Shown here piece by piece: positions 7,736-16,800 of a stretch of 29,451 nt of DNA; the first letter of the stretch is position 1; each line of letters starts with the position of its first letter. The DNA lies in contig CAYRIY010000036.1 in NCBI GenBank assembly GCA_964424335.1, positions 1-29,451 on the forward strand, in the 5' to 3' direction. Made by a program: the position numbers and the translations under genes. Below the pieces are notes generated by a model that saw only the letters and a list, made by a program, of their open reading frames with translations, made no database searches and was not told the origin of the DNA. The DNA is from CAYRIY01 sp964424335 (GTDB lineage Bacteria; Bacillota; Limnochordia; DTU080; RSA5).

Positions 7736-8467
7736 GTGGGACCGTTCGATTCGGAGAAGGTTGCGGCGTGGATCCAAGCGGCCCGGTCGGGCGACGACGA
7801 AGCCCTTTCCGAGTTGATCGGGGCGGCGATGGAGTTTCTCTTCCCCGCGGCGCTCGGCATGCTCCGTGATCGACACCGTCAAGGAACCTACCTCACGGAC
7901 GCCATGAGCGCCGGCGGCACAGACCTATTGGAGCGCATGAAAGACGATGCATGGGCGATCACCCACGCCGCATGCTGCCGGATGGCCAAGAAGCTGGGCA
8001 CCTTTCGAGGGCGCGATTTGCTCGGCCGCGAGGTGAAATTTTCGACCTGGATCTACGCCATCGCCCGCAACGAGATGCGCAACCTCCTGCGCGGCCGCTT
8101 TCGTGAAGCAAAGCGGCGGTGGCATCAACGACCTGCTGACGATGGCGCCGAGGACGAGGCCCAAAGCCCATTCGATCCCGAAGGCCTTGCCGCCGGAGCG
8201 CCCGGCCCCGAGCAGGTTGCAGAGGAGAACGACGAACGTCGCATCGTACTTGAGGCCTTAGAAGAGGCCCCGCTCACGCCGGAGCAAAAGGAGGCCGTCC
8301 TCCTCTACTACGGACTCGGGCTCAAGCAAGAGCGGATTGCCGAGCTCACGGGCGTGCAAGTCGGCACTGTAAAAAAGAGGCTATTTGATGGCTTGAGGAA
8401 GCTAAGAGCGTATGTGAAGGAGCGTTCCTACGAACCGGCGAAACGTGAGGGGAGGGGTGGACGGTGA
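7736..8467 (+). CDS. ECF-type RNA polymerase sigma factor
   Basis: 243 aa starting with GTG at 7736, seven bases after GGAGGT; the ATG two bases earlier is in another frame. Region 2 is recognisable by FSTWIYAIARNEMRNLLRGR, and region 4 by LTPEQKEAVLLYYGLGLKQERIAELTG plus VGTVKKRLFDGLRKLR. The segment before region 2.2 is unusual (DDAWAITHAACCRMAKKLGTFRG instead of the common DLxQExF pattern), and a long acidic linker (DDGAEDEAQSPFDPEG) joins the two regions, so the subgroup is not a standard one. The stop overlaps the start of the zinc-finger anti-sigma gene (GTGA), the usual layout for a sigma factor held by a membrane anti-sigma factor. Confidence 0.92.
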   Translation: MGPFDSEKVAAWIQAARSGDDEALSELIGAAMEFLFPAALGMLRDRHRQGTYLTDAMSAGGTDLLERMKDDAWAITHAACCRMAKKLGTFRGRDLLGREVKFSTWIYAIARNEMRNLLRGRFREAKRRWHQRPADDGAEDEAQSPFDPEGLAAGAPGPEQVAEENDERRIVLEALEEAPLTPEQKEAVLLYYGLGLKQERIAELTGVQVGTVKKRLFDGLRKLRAYVKERSYEPAKREGRGGR

Positions 8468-9084
8468 TTTACGGGTGCGGAAAGTTTCATGAGGACGCCT
8501 GGACCGAATTGGTCACGGCCGAAGGCGAGCGCCCCCTCGAGCACGTCCTCGCACGCCACATCGAGGAGTGTCCCGCCTGCAAGGCGGAGTTTGCTGAGCT
8601 CTCCCGCATGGGGCTTGAGCTCCGAAAGGCGCTGGGCGGCGCTCCCCAGGCGAAAGAGGCGTTTGTCGCCTCGGTCATGGCCGAAGTAGCGCACAGGCCA
8701 CGGACAGGACTCGGACGAAAATCAGGTGCCGGAGAGCGGAAATCCTTCCTTGGCAACCTGGTCTCTCGTCCAGCGACGCTCGGCCTTGCCTCCGCGCTGG
8801 CGCTTTTGATCGTGGTGGCGTCGGGGGTGCTCCCGTGGGGGGCTGGGCGGGTCCATCTCGATCAATCGACGGGATACACGGCTCCCGGGGGCACCATCAT
8901 GAGCCTATCGGAGCGCACGGACGCGCTTGCGGCGGCCCTCACGACGCGGGGTGTCGCCGTTGCCGCCGTTGCAAGCTCTGAAGCAACCGCCTTGACGCTG
9001 CAGAGCGAGCCGGACTCGACGGCTCGAGCGATTCGAGCGCCGCTTGGCATCGCCGCCGCCGTCGCTCAAGTGAACGAAAGCTAA
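8464..9084 (+). CDS. Zinc-finger (ZAS) membrane anti-sigma factor
   Basis: 206 aa, GTG start overlapping the sigma stop by four bases, so the two are translated together. Residues about 26-42 carry the HxxxCxxC anti-sigma zinc motif (RHIEECPAC) with a further upstream His. One transmembrane helix (LGLASALALLIVVASGVL, about residues 100-120) leads to an Ala/Thr/Ser-rich outer part of about 85 residues with no known fold. It should bind the sigma factor in the cytoplasm and release it on an envelope signal. The outer part is the likely sensor. The third operon gene encodes a secreted protein that could be part of the signal or the output. Confidence 0.88.
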   Translation: MIYGCGKFHEDAWTELVTAEGERPLEHVLARHIEECPACKAEFAELSRMGLELRKALGGAPQAKEAFVASVMAEVAHRPRTGLGRKSGAGERKSFLGNLVSRPATLGLASALALLIVVASGVLPWGAGRVHLDQSTGYTAPGGTIMSLSERTDALAAALTTRGVAVAAVASSEATALTLQSEPDSTARAIRAPLGIAAAVAQVNES

Positions 9085-9098
9085 AGGGGGGCATCCTT

Positions 9099-9572
9099 AT
9101 GACACGGAGAGGCTGGTTTCCCATGCAGGTGCGACAGGCAGCCGTCGTTATTGCGATCGTCGCCGCGCTCTTTGCCGCACAACTTCCCTTGATCGCCCAA
9201 ACGGCGCACGCCCAAACCGGGTTGCAGGTCAGCAATCACGTGTTCACATCCCGCGTCATCCGCTCCGCAGACGACACGTTCTTTGTCCAAGACGTCCTCG
9301 TCGGCTTTGAGCGAGGAACGGCGAGCTTTCAGACACTCACCCAAGTCGTGCTTCCACGAGGCAATCACCGCATCGCGCTTGCGCTTGTCGACCCGCGGGG
9401 CAATGAGCTGAGCCGGGTCACGTTCCCCACGATTCAGGCACGCTCCGATAATTGGACCCAAAGTCTCGAGGGTACGTGGCGCAATATCCGGTTTGACCAA
9501 AGCGGCGTTCACGCGATGGTCGTTTACTTGGAAAACCGAGCGGTCGCCCGATTTCACCTCGTAGTGGAGTAA
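9099..9572 (+). CDS. Secreted beta-rich protein in the sigma/anti-sigma operon
   Basis: 157 aa. AAAGGGGGG lies about seven bases before the ATG, and the gene starts 14 bases after the anti-sigma stop. A signal peptide (AAVVIAIVAALFAAQLPLIAQ, cleavage near AHA-QTG) is followed by a compact domain with alternating strands: VQDVLVGFERG, GNHRIALALVDPRGNELSRVTF, and the end VHAMVVYLENRAVARFHLVVE. This resembles an immunoglobulin-like sandwich, but I recognise no named family. It is the third gene of the operon, so it is either the envelope factor sensed by the anti-sigma protein or a target of the regulon. Downstream is the hairpin at 9663-9698. Confidence 0.75.
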   Translation: MTRRGWFPMQVRQAAVVIAIVAALFAAQLPLIAQTAHAQTGLQVSNHVFTSRVIRSADDTFFVQDVLVGFERGTASFQTLTQVVLPRGNHRIALALVDPRGNELSRVTFPTIQARSDNWTQSLEGTWRNIRFDQSGVHAMVVYLENRAVARFHLVVE

Positions 9573-9662
9573 AAAAGGACCGGGAGCGTCACCGTAACGG
9601 ATTCAGTTTCCGATGAGCGAAAGAGACGATTGCCGACTACAGCGAGTACTCGGCAAGTGGAG

Positions 9663-9698
9663 ACCATCGAGCGGTGAAATTGCGTACCGCTCGATGGT
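9663..9698. terminator. Perfect hairpin between convergent genes
   Basis: ACCATCGAGCGGT (9663-9675) and its exact reverse complement (9686-9698) around a 10-base loop. It lies 90 bases after the + strand operon and 53 bases after the - strand gene at 9752. No U tract follows on either side, so it is a weak or factor-dependent terminator, or an mRNA 3' end structure. The rest of 9573-9751 shows nothing. Confidence 0.5.
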
Positions 9699-9751
9699 GA
9701 AGGTCTTCGGGTGCCGGACTGCAAGTAAGAAGAATAATAGTGTGTATCGGC

Positions 9752-10144
9752 TTAATACACGACACAATCGACATCTTCACTTGACTGGCCCGGACGACAC
9801 GCCAAGGTATGCCCATGACGCATCTCGTACACAAAATCCTGAGGGGGAGGTTGACGATAAATTCCACGGGCATCAACCACTACTTTGAATCTGGAGTGCT
9901 CCGCACATTCGTAGTTCCCGTCAGGAGCGCCGACTAACCACCTCGTTCTGGGCACAAGCCATTTGTCAGCACATAGAGAAGTCGTCTCGGAGTCATCATC
10001 ATAGGTGTACACGTGTACCCAGATCGGCCGACCCACTGAGTTGTGTATTTCAATTACTTGCCCGGCCTGGGCTGAAGTCGTTGAAGCCACCATTACGAGC
10101 ATTACGACACAAAGACTCAGTCTAAGCAAGGTGGTTTTAAACAT
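9752..10144 (-). CDS. Small secreted Cys-containing protein, unknown function
   Basis: 130 aa. GGAGGG lies six bases before the ATG. A signal peptide (LRLSLCVVMLVMVASTTSAQA) is followed by a mature part of about 105 residues with four Cys (SLCADK, YECAE, LACRPG, VDCVVY), enough for two disulfide bonds. The first strand IEIHNSVGRPIWVHVYTY is typical of a small beta-sandwich. I recognise no family. Base composition is visibly less G+C-rich than the neighbours, and the gene stands alone between two convergent or tandem units, so it may have been acquired. It is preceded at higher coordinates by 260 bases without a gene that hold only the terminator at 10309-10349. Confidence 0.72.
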   Translation of the reverse strand: MFKTTLLRLSLCVVMLVMVASTTSAQAGQVIEIHNSVGRPIWVHVYTYDDDSETTSLCADKWLVPRTRWLVGAPDGNYECAEHSRFKVVVDARGIYRQPPPQDFVYEMRHGHTLACRPGQSSEDVDCVVY

Positions 10145-10308
10145 TTTATCCCTCCATCAGGCATATTTTCGCCCTGCACAGTACATACCTTCCTCACGCA
10201 CCAATTCACCAACGAGTCTGTAACGGCCTGGTTTGTGCTTGATTTGGTGCGTGAATTCCTTCGCGCCTTTGGCGGAGACTACAATAAGAGGCCTGATGAA
10301 ACGCCAAA

Positions 10309-10349
10309 AGCTTCGCTGAGGAAATCGGTGTGATTTCCCCCGCGAAGCT
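10309..10349 (-). terminator. Rho-independent terminator of the RpiR-amidohydrolase-SBP operon
   Basis: On the - strand, AGCTTCGC pairs with GCGAAGCT (outer arms 10309-10316 and 10342-10349) and GGAAATC with GATTTCC (inner arms 10320-10326 and 10332-10338), followed by TTTT. It lies 55 bases after the stop of the solute-binding gene. Confidence 0.75.
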
Positions 10350-10404
10350 CGCTCCCATCGAACCGTTCACTCGCGCTCGATGGTAAAGTTGGGCCAGTCC
10401 ACCG

Positions 10405-11670
10405 CTACTCGTTAAGCAGCGCGGTTACCTGCTCATGAATTTGCTCGAGGGCGATCTCCGTCGACTTCTCACCTGACCAGACTTCGTTCAACGTCCCGTC
10501 CACCACGCTGTTGATCGCACCAGAATTCTTGGTGAGCACGTACAGCGTGAAAGAGTTGGGCTGCTCGACCGTTTCGACGAAGGCCATCCAGTTGTCGGGC
10601 AAATCCGGCACGAGTGCTTGATACTCAGGTTGCACAGAGCGCAGGGTCGGAATCCGGCCGTTTGTGCGTACGTAGGCCCTGGCCGATTCGGGCTCCAAGG
10701 TGAGGAACTGCAGCCATTTCCAGGCGGCGTCGACGTTGTTTGATCGAGCTGCGATTTGAAACCCGCCGATGCCGAACGCCGCCGCACGGCTCTCCGGTCC
10801 CAGCGGCTGGAGCGCCACATCCCAGTTGAAGCTCGCGTCCTGCAAGTTGGAGATCACGTTGGGGCCGTGTTGCGTAGCCACAGCGGCAGTCCCACCGACA
10901 AAGGAGCCGCCCACGACGTTGTCATCCACGATCAGTTGGCGGGCAAACTCGACGCCCTGACGAACAGCCTCCGTATTGAACCGGCTCTCCGTGGGCGAGA
11001 TGATGCGATCGTAGAGTTGACCGCCCGCCCCGTGGATAAACTGCTGCCACGACATGTAGTAACGCAGGTTTTCGATGCCAAAGCGGTCGTTTATGCCATC
11101 GCCCGTGAGGTCTTGAGCAATCCTGCGCGCACTGTCGCGCAGCGTCTCCCATGTCCAGTCGTCGCCGAGTTCTCTGGGGTTGGCGAGTCCCGCTTCAGCG
11201 AACAGGTCCGCGTTGTAGTACGTGACCCGTGGGTTGAGGTAGACCGGTAAACTCCACAGTTGACCGTCAAACGAGACGGCGTCGAGCACGGGCCCTGCAA
11301 AAAATTCGCTGGCGTCCTTACCGGTGGCGCGCTGCACAAACGGCGCCAGGTCCAGGAAATACCCTTGAGGTACGAAGTCGCCGGCAAGCGCCGGATAGAA
11401 ATCCGTGACATCAGGTGCGGCGCCGCTTGCGATCATCACCGTCATCTGATCGCGGTACCCATCACTTGAGGCGACAGACAAAATGTCGATCGTGATGTCG
11501 GGCTCGATCTCTTTAAACGCCTCGGCACGATCCATCAAAAAGTCCAGCCAGGCTTGTCCATGTGCACCGTACGTGAGGTGGGTGACGGTCGTCGCGAATA
11601 CGCTCCCCGTCCCCAAGATCAATAAAGCGCCAAGAACCAATGCGGTAAGTCCCGATCTTATACGACGCAT
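10405..11670 (-). CDS. Sugar ABC transporter substrate-binding protein (family 1)
   Basis: 421 aa with AGGGGG eight bases before the ATG. The signal peptide (GLTALVLGALLILGTGSVFA) has no lipobox. The mature protein shows the family-1 pattern: a first strand and helix (AEAFKEIEPDITIDIL), SGAAPDVTDFYPALAGDFVPQGYFLDL, SLPVYLNPRVTYYNADLFAEAGL with the classical YYNADLF segment, a calcium-like loop DLTGDGINDRFG, and the C-terminal AAWKWLQFLTLEPESARAYV helix. It should bind a sugar outside the cytoplasm. It is the last gene of a - strand unit after the RpiR regulator and the amidohydrolase (74-base gap) and is closed by the terminator at 10309-10349. No permease genes are present. Confidence 0.9.
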   Translation of the reverse strand: MRRIRSGLTALVLGALLILGTGSVFATTVTHLTYGAHGQAWLDFLMDRAEAFKEIEPDITIDILSVASSDGYRDQMTVMIASGAAPDVTDFYPALAGDFVPQGYFLDLAPFVQRATGKDASEFFAGPVLDAVSFDGQLWSLPVYLNPRVTYYNADLFAEAGLANPRELGDDWTWETLRDSARRIAQDLTGDGINDRFGIENLRYYMSWQQFIHGAGGQLYDRIISPTESRFNTEAVRQGVEFARQLIVDDNVVGGSFVGGTAAVATQHGPNVISNLQDASFNWDVALQPLGPESRAAAFGIGGFQIAARSNNVDAAWKWLQFLTLEPESARAYVRTNGRIPTLRSVQPEYQALVPDLPDNWMAFVETVEQPNSFTLYVLTKNSGAINSVVDGTLNEVWSGEKSTEIALEQIHEQVTALLNE

Positions 11671-11744
11671 GCTATTACCCCCTATAGATTGTGTTTGAGC
11701 TCACGACACTCCCACGACGATGCCGGTTCATCCCTTAAAACGCA

Positions 11745-12569
11745 TCACCTCCCCAGCTCGATGCCTAATACACGCTCGAGATTGCGACCGAGCACCAACG
11801 CCTTGTCATCGGCGCCGAGCTCGAGCTCGTCAATCATCCGAAGCGCCGCCTTTGTCTCGGCGATCCCGTTGTAGGGAAAATCCAATCCAAAGATGAGCTG
11901 CTCGGCGCCGACCTGCCAAACCGCGTCGTGCAAGCGCTCTGGCCCCATGTACCAATACCGCTGCTGGTTGCGGTCAAAGACGCTGGTAAGCCCGCCGTAT
12001 ACATTGGAGGCGCGCCTGCCGTCCCGCGTGCGCATGTTGTTGAGAATGACAGCGAGCGCTTCGTAGTAAAAGTGATAACCGCCGACGTGTTCTAGGCTAA
12101 AGCGCAGCTCAGGAAAGTGATAAGCGACCTCGTCGAAGTGGACAACCTGGTAATCCTTGATCCGATGCCAGTGGATCCCGGTATGAAAAGTGACAAAGAG
12201 TCCGAGTCGTTCGGCCTCGCGGTAAACCTCCCAGGCCCGCTCGCCGAGGACGTCAAACTTCTGTGCGGCCGGGTGCAGCTTGATCCCGGGAAATCCGAGA
12301 TCGTGAATTGCCTTCACTTGATCCGCGATCGGGCCGTCGAAATCGATCGTGCCAAATCCCACGAGCCTTTTCTCTGACTTGATCTCCTTGGCCAGCCACA
12401 CACTGCTCTCGGCGCCTTGTGTGCCCGACTGGTACGAGAACGGAGCAAACGCAACCGCCCGCTCGATACCGCAGGCGTCCATCAGTTCCAAGAGGCGTGC
12501 AATTGTACCATTTGGCCTAATGTTCGCAGGAAACACGTGCGCGTGATGTGCGAAGATGCTCGTTGCCAA
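11745..12569 (-). CDS. Amidohydrolase family 2 metal-dependent hydrolase
   Basis: 274 aa read from a TTG at 12569; GAGGA lies about 11 bases upstream and no better start is in frame. TIM-barrel hydrolase of the Amidohydro_2 type (decarboxylases, lactonases and related enzymes). Seen: an N-terminal HAH metal pair (AHHAHVFP), GFPGIKLHPA, LFVTFHTGIHWH, LEHVGGYHF and IFGLDFPYN with the late Asp. All usual metal-ligand positions are filled, so it looks active. It sits between an RpiR regulator (85-base gap) and a solute-binding gene on the same strand, so it may hydrolyse a sugar-derived lactone or amide taken up by that system. The substrate cannot be read. Confidence 0.85.
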   Translation of the reverse strand: MATSIFAHHAHVFPANIRPNGTIARLLELMDACGIERAVAFAPFSYQSGTQGAESSVWLAKEIKSEKRLVGFGTIDFDGPIADQVKAIHDLGFPGIKLHPAAQKFDVLGERAWEVYREAERLGLFVTFHTGIHWHRIKDYQVVHFDEVAYHFPELRFSLEHVGGYHFYYEALAVILNNMRTRDGRRASNVYGGLTSVFDRNQQRYWYMGPERLHDAVWQVGAEQLIFGLDFPYNGIAETKAALRMIDELELGADDKALVLGRNLERVLGIELGR

Positions 12570-12654
12570 CGTCGATCATTCCTCTTTTGGTTTGGTTTGC
12601 CGACTTGTTTTTCCGCCCCGGAACATTCACGTGACGTGCCGGAGCTTCGTCTCA

Positions 12655-13449
12655 TCAGGACGCGGACTCGTCGACCTTGGTCCGCGAAACGATCGAAGCG
12701 ATCAAAGCGTGAACCGCCGCCACCTGTACCACGCGAGCCTGCGAACTTACGACATTCCTGCTCGACGGCTCCATCGCGCCTCCCGTGATCAGCAAGATGT
12801 CGGCCATGCTTGCCAATGTGGACTCCGGCTCGCTCGTGAGCACGATGCGTACGGCTCCGTGCTCCTTGCTGCGGGTCAACACCGTTTCCAAGATTGGATT
12901 TTCACCGCGATGGGAAATGACCATGACCACGGACGGCCCTTCTAGGTGCCGCAGCGCCTCGAGCCCCCCCGAATCGCCGCTGTACGCAACCGCAAAGCAG
13001 CCCGCAATCATGAGGCTCTTGGCGGCCACTTCCGCGATGAGCGCCGACCCGCCGATGCCGTAGAGAAAAACGCGATCGGCCCTTGCGATCGCCTCCGTCG
13101 CCTCGGCCAGTCCACTCAAGATGAGCTGCTCCGTCTCACGCAGCGCCCCAAAGACGTCAGCAAACAACTCAGGCGTGGACGCGCTGTCCGCCCGACGCAT
13201 CCCGGCCTCTCGCACCCATGCGAGGCGAAACTCCCGAAATCCCGGAAAGCCGAGCGCCTTGCACATGCGTACGACCGCCGCTTGGCTTGCGCCGCTCAAA
13301 CTGGCAAGCTCGCGCAGCGAGTAATCCTCACGTGCGGCCCCGTCGGTCAAGAGGAAGCGAGCCACGAGTGCCTCGCTCGGACTCAAATCACTTAGCGATC
13401 TCTCGAGGATCGCGCCAAGACTGTCCGACGGACGAGCTTGTTCGGTCAC
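12655..13449 (-). CDS. RpiR/MurR family regulator (HTH_6 + SIS)
   Basis: 264 aa from a GTG at 13449, preceded by AGGGGGAG four bases away; a longer in-frame form exists but lacks a ribosome site. Residues 44-68 are the helix-turn-helix (SLRELASLSGASQAAVVRMC, then KALGFPGFREFR, typical of RpiR). The SIS sugar-phosphate domain follows from about 124 (RVFLYGIGGSALIAEVAA, then VVMVISHRGENP in place of the usual ISxSGxT). RpiR proteins sense phosphorylated sugars, amino sugars or N-acetylmuramate 6-phosphate and mostly repress adjacent genes. It heads a unit with an amidohydrolase and a solute-binding protein. Two 15-base palindromes upstream (13469-13483, 13542-13556) are probable autoregulatory sites. 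Confidence 0.92.
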   Translation of the reverse strand: MTEQARPSDSLGAILERSLSDLSPSEALVARFLLTDGAAREDYSLRELASLSGASQAAVVRMCKALGFPGFREFRLAWVREAGMRRADSASTPELFADVFGALRETEQLILSGLAEATEAIARADRVFLYGIGGSALIAEVAAKSLMIAGCFAVAYSGDSGGLEALRHLEGPSVVMVISHRGENPILETVLTRSKEHGAVRIVLTSEPESTLASMADILLITGGAMEPSSRNVVSSQARVVQVAAVHALIASIVSRTKVDESAS

Positions 13450-13468
13450 GGGTCTCCCCCTGCAATTT

Positions 13469-13483
13469 CGAAAGTTAGTTTCA
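13469..13483. promoter_or_regulatory. Putative RpiR operator, proximal
   Basis: CGAAAGTTAGTTTCA: GAAAG and its partner TTTC around a short centre, 20 bases before the GTG start of the RpiR gene. The 15-base layout equals that of the perfect palindrome at 13542. Confidence 0.5.
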
Positions 13484-13541
13484 CAAATACGCAAGTTTTC
13501 TTGTCATAACCATTCGATCGGGGGCCGTTTACTCCTTTTCC

Positions 13542-13556
13542 TGAAAGCCACTTTCA
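13542..13556. promoter_or_regulatory. Putative RpiR operator, distal
   Basis: TGAAAGCCACTTTCA, a perfect inverted repeat (TGAAAG/CTTTCA, 3-base centre). Its centre lies 73 bases, about seven helical turns, from that of the similar site at 13469-13483. Confidence 0.55.
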
Positions 13557-13705
13557 AAGAAGGCCGCCCCAACACATGTGATGATCCTGTGGAAAAACCG
13601 CATGTTCCAAACTCGGACGCGAAAATAACGCAGCGCACCGATGGGGCCGTTGTCAACGCCGTGGGTTGGCAGGGTCAAGTGAGGGCCATTAATCAACGAA
13701 GGTCA

Positions 13706-13740
13706 GCAGCCCAAGTGAGGCGCACGTCACCTTGGGCTGC
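13706..13740 (-). terminator. Hairpin after the large toxin-like gene
   Basis: GCAGCCCAAGTGA (13706-13718) pairs with TCACCTTGGGCTGC (13727-13740) with one bulged base and an 8-base loop. It lies about 90 bases downstream of the stop at 13832 on the - strand. No U tract follows, so termination is likely but not certain. Nothing else with gene character is seen in 13557-13831 except the tandem repeats. Confidence 0.45.
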
Positions 13741-13741
13741 C

Positions 13742-13843
13742 GAGATCATTAGGACTAGGATCGTCGGACAAGGATCATGAACCAGGGATCATAAGGCAGA
13801 GATCATGAGCCAGGGGTCACGAGGCAGAGAATCATTGAACCGG
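13742..13843. repeat. Degenerate 14-bp tandem repeat over the stop of the large gene
   Basis: Successive 14-base units: GGATCGTCGGACAA (13758), GGATCATGAACCAG (13772), GGATCATAAGGCAG (13786), AGATCATGAGCCAG (13800), GGGTCACGAGGCAG (13814). Weaker copies lie on both sides (from 13742 and 13828). The common core is GATCAtgA(g/a)(g/c)CAG. The last copy includes the stop codon of the large gene (13832-13834), so the repeat crosses the coding end. It is not a CRISPR: there are no spacers. Confidence 0.7.
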
Positions 13844-16800
13844 GCTCACCACGACGTAACCCCGCCTCAGCGCCTCCTCGATGCTCTCAAATCGCCCCAT
13901 GGGTCCATGCTCTACATTAGGAATCCGCGCTTCGACGCCCTGGTGCATCACTCGCACGAGCGACTCCGGCGGTCCGACGATGCCGATGTCCAAGTCCGAA
14001 GTGGGCCGGAACGGACCACCCGTACTATGGCGAATCCCCGTCTGCCGGCTGCCGAAGATGACGATCGGCACGCCCGTCTCAGTCGCGACGCGCTGCGCCG
14101 CTTCGAGGTGGTGCATGCCGACCCCGGGTCCGGGCATGCCGTGGATGTAAGGCCCCACCGGCCACTCGATCACCGGCCTTGTGGGCGCGGCGCCCGGCCT
14201 CAAGGGCGGAATTGCGGGAGGGGGAGGCGGCGGCGGAGTCAGCGCGGCGGGCAAAGGCGCCGCGCTCCCCGTGTGCGGAGGAAAATCAACTGCAGTGAGG
14301 ATTTCCGTTCCCTCTCGCGAGGCGGCAAAACGCGACATCGGCCGCTCAATGATCGTAGGCATTTCCGCAAAGGCGGGTGGCACGGCTGTGGGCGCCCCGG
14401 TATGAGGCGAAGCCACCCGCGCGCTCCCAGGAGCGGGCATGATGACGGTGGGACCGTGCTCCCCGATGACCTGCGCGAGTTGTCGGAGCTGATCGGCGTG
14501 GGCGAGCCGTTCGGCCTCGGTCGTGGCTTCCCTGGCAAGGCGCTCCGCTTCATAGCGCGCCCGGTATAGTTCGGCTTTGCGAATAATCTCGTCACGGCTA
14601 AGATTGCGGCCTGTCTCGTGCAATCGGCGCACTTCGTCCGCGGTGAAAGGACGTCGATCGACGACACTGCCCGGACCGGGCGGCATGACGATGTCGTCGC
14701 CGAAGTCGGGAAAATCGGCCCGCCTCCATCCTTGGCCAACCTGTTCCGCGGCGAGGCGGTCGTTATACAGTTGCCGCTCGGCAGGCGTCATCTCCGAGAC
14801 CCGCTTGATGCGCTCGGTGCGCGCGGCCGCATCCAGCGATGGCGCGTTATCCAGCATCGTTGAAGCTCGCTCCGCCGGCGACCGATACGCGGCGGATGTC
14901 GTCGAGCGCCCGCCGACGCCCGCGAGCGATTCCCCTGCGGCGGTAAGCGACTGCTTTGGAGTGAGGCGAACCGTATCGGCCAACCTCGCCGTCAGATCGC
15001 CAACGTCGGTCCGGGCAACCCCAGTTACCCGGCCAGCGGCGGCCGAAACGGCGTCGACGGCGGTATCGCCGACAACCCTGCGCGCCGCGCTGCCCATCAT
15101 TCCAATTGCAGGCGTGGAGACGTCGACAGCCGCGATGGCGCCCACGCGCGCCGCCGCCACTTCTGCTGCGGTGGCGACGCCTTCGCTTCCCAGCCGCCTC
15201 GCGACGCCGCTGACCAGTTGCGTTCCGGCCCTGCCCGCCGCACTCACGGCTGCTGCTCCGGTCACCGTCAAGGCGCCGTCGATGATGTACCCTGCCGCCG
15301 TGATGCGCCCGTTGGCCGCGAGCAGCTCGTTTGCGCCGGACTGCTGAAGCTCTGCCATTTCACGGCGCTGCAAGAGGATGGTCCGCTCTTCCTCGCTCCA
15401 CCCGCCCTTTTCGAGCATGCTGTCGATCTGCTCGATCTGTGCCCGCGCCCAGGCGCGCTCCCGCTCCGCCATGCGCGTGGTCTGGCTCGTCTTTTGCTGC
15501 ATATCCGACCCTACTGAGACCCACTGCGTCCACCCCGTCACGGAGTCCTTGATGTCTTGGGTCCTTTCGGCATCGAAGATGTCGAGTTGCGCGCGGGTGC
15601 GGGCGCCTTGGTTGATCTCTTGCGCCAGCCGATGGCGGATCTCGGAGAGGCGCTCCATCTCTTGAAGCTCGGCTTCGGTGGGCAAGAGCAACTCCATCGA
15701 AGCGTCGTGGTGCTCGTCCTGGAGGGCCATGATGCGCCTTGCCTCGTCCATGTCGCCGCGCGCCACCGCTTCGTCGTACTGGCGCTGGAGCTCTCTTGCG
15801 CGCTCACGGGACTCCTCGAGCGCCCGCCGACGCTCCTCCAGCTCCTGCCGCTCAGCCGCGCGGCGGTCAGCCTCTTCCTGTTCGGCTCGGAGCGCGGCCA
15901 GCTTCAGTTCCGTTTCTTCGATGGCGGCGACGTCCTCCCGCTCGCGCTCCGCCTCCTCGCGTCGCCGCTGGGCTTCGAGGGCCTCGCGCTCGATTTGCCT
16001 TCGCTCCATATCTTGAATCTCGCGCTCCGTGGCAGCAAACTGCGTCTTCATCGACTGAGGCAACTCATCCCACTCGGTCCCGCCGAGCACCGTCTCGTAA
16101 TACTCCCGCCCGGGCTCTCGGGGGGCCGCGAGCGTCTGCTCCCTATGGACAACCTCACCGGAATCGTCGGTTATCGTTGTCGTGACATTGCCGTTTCGAT
16201 CGAGCTCGATGACGGCCGTCCTGCCTTCGTCGTCCGTGAAGCTTGTGCGCACGTTTCCATAGCGATCGACCTCTTCGATCCAGCCGTCGGGCCGCCGCGT
16301 CGAGGTCGCCACCAGGTTGCCATCAGCATCAAACGTTTCAGTGACGACAGAGCCGGTCCAGGGATCGCGTGACGTGCGCACGGACGTCCCGTCCGGAAAG
16401 GTCTCAAAGTGGTACATGCCGTCGATGGGGTCCAGGTTCACGATCGATTGGGATCCATCGGCGCTGGTCTTTACGATCATCGTGGAGCCGTTCGGCGAAA
16501 TCACCGTTTCGCGCTCGTTGCCGTGCTCATCGACTTCTTCGATGTGCACGTTGCCCTCCTCGTCGGTGTACTTGCGTCCCGTAGAGGTTACAAGGTTGCC
16601 TTCGGCGTCCTTGCGCACGATTCGGATCTCGCCGGAATCGGGATCGACCTCGAAGTCGACGACCTCTTCGAGGTCGAAGGGCAACGCATCGTGGCGGCTT
16701 CCGACCACGCCCTCTTTGTCGACGTCGTACACCGTGCGCGAACCGTCCGGATGATTGACTACGACGCGGTCCAGATCGGTATCCGGATCGGTCGCAATCG

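Noticed and set aside
13805..15347. Two long + strand frames opposite the C-terminal part of the giant protein
   Set aside because: Arg/Pro/Ala-rich shadows of the coding strand with no ribosome sites; the - strand carries the nucleotidyltransferase motif.
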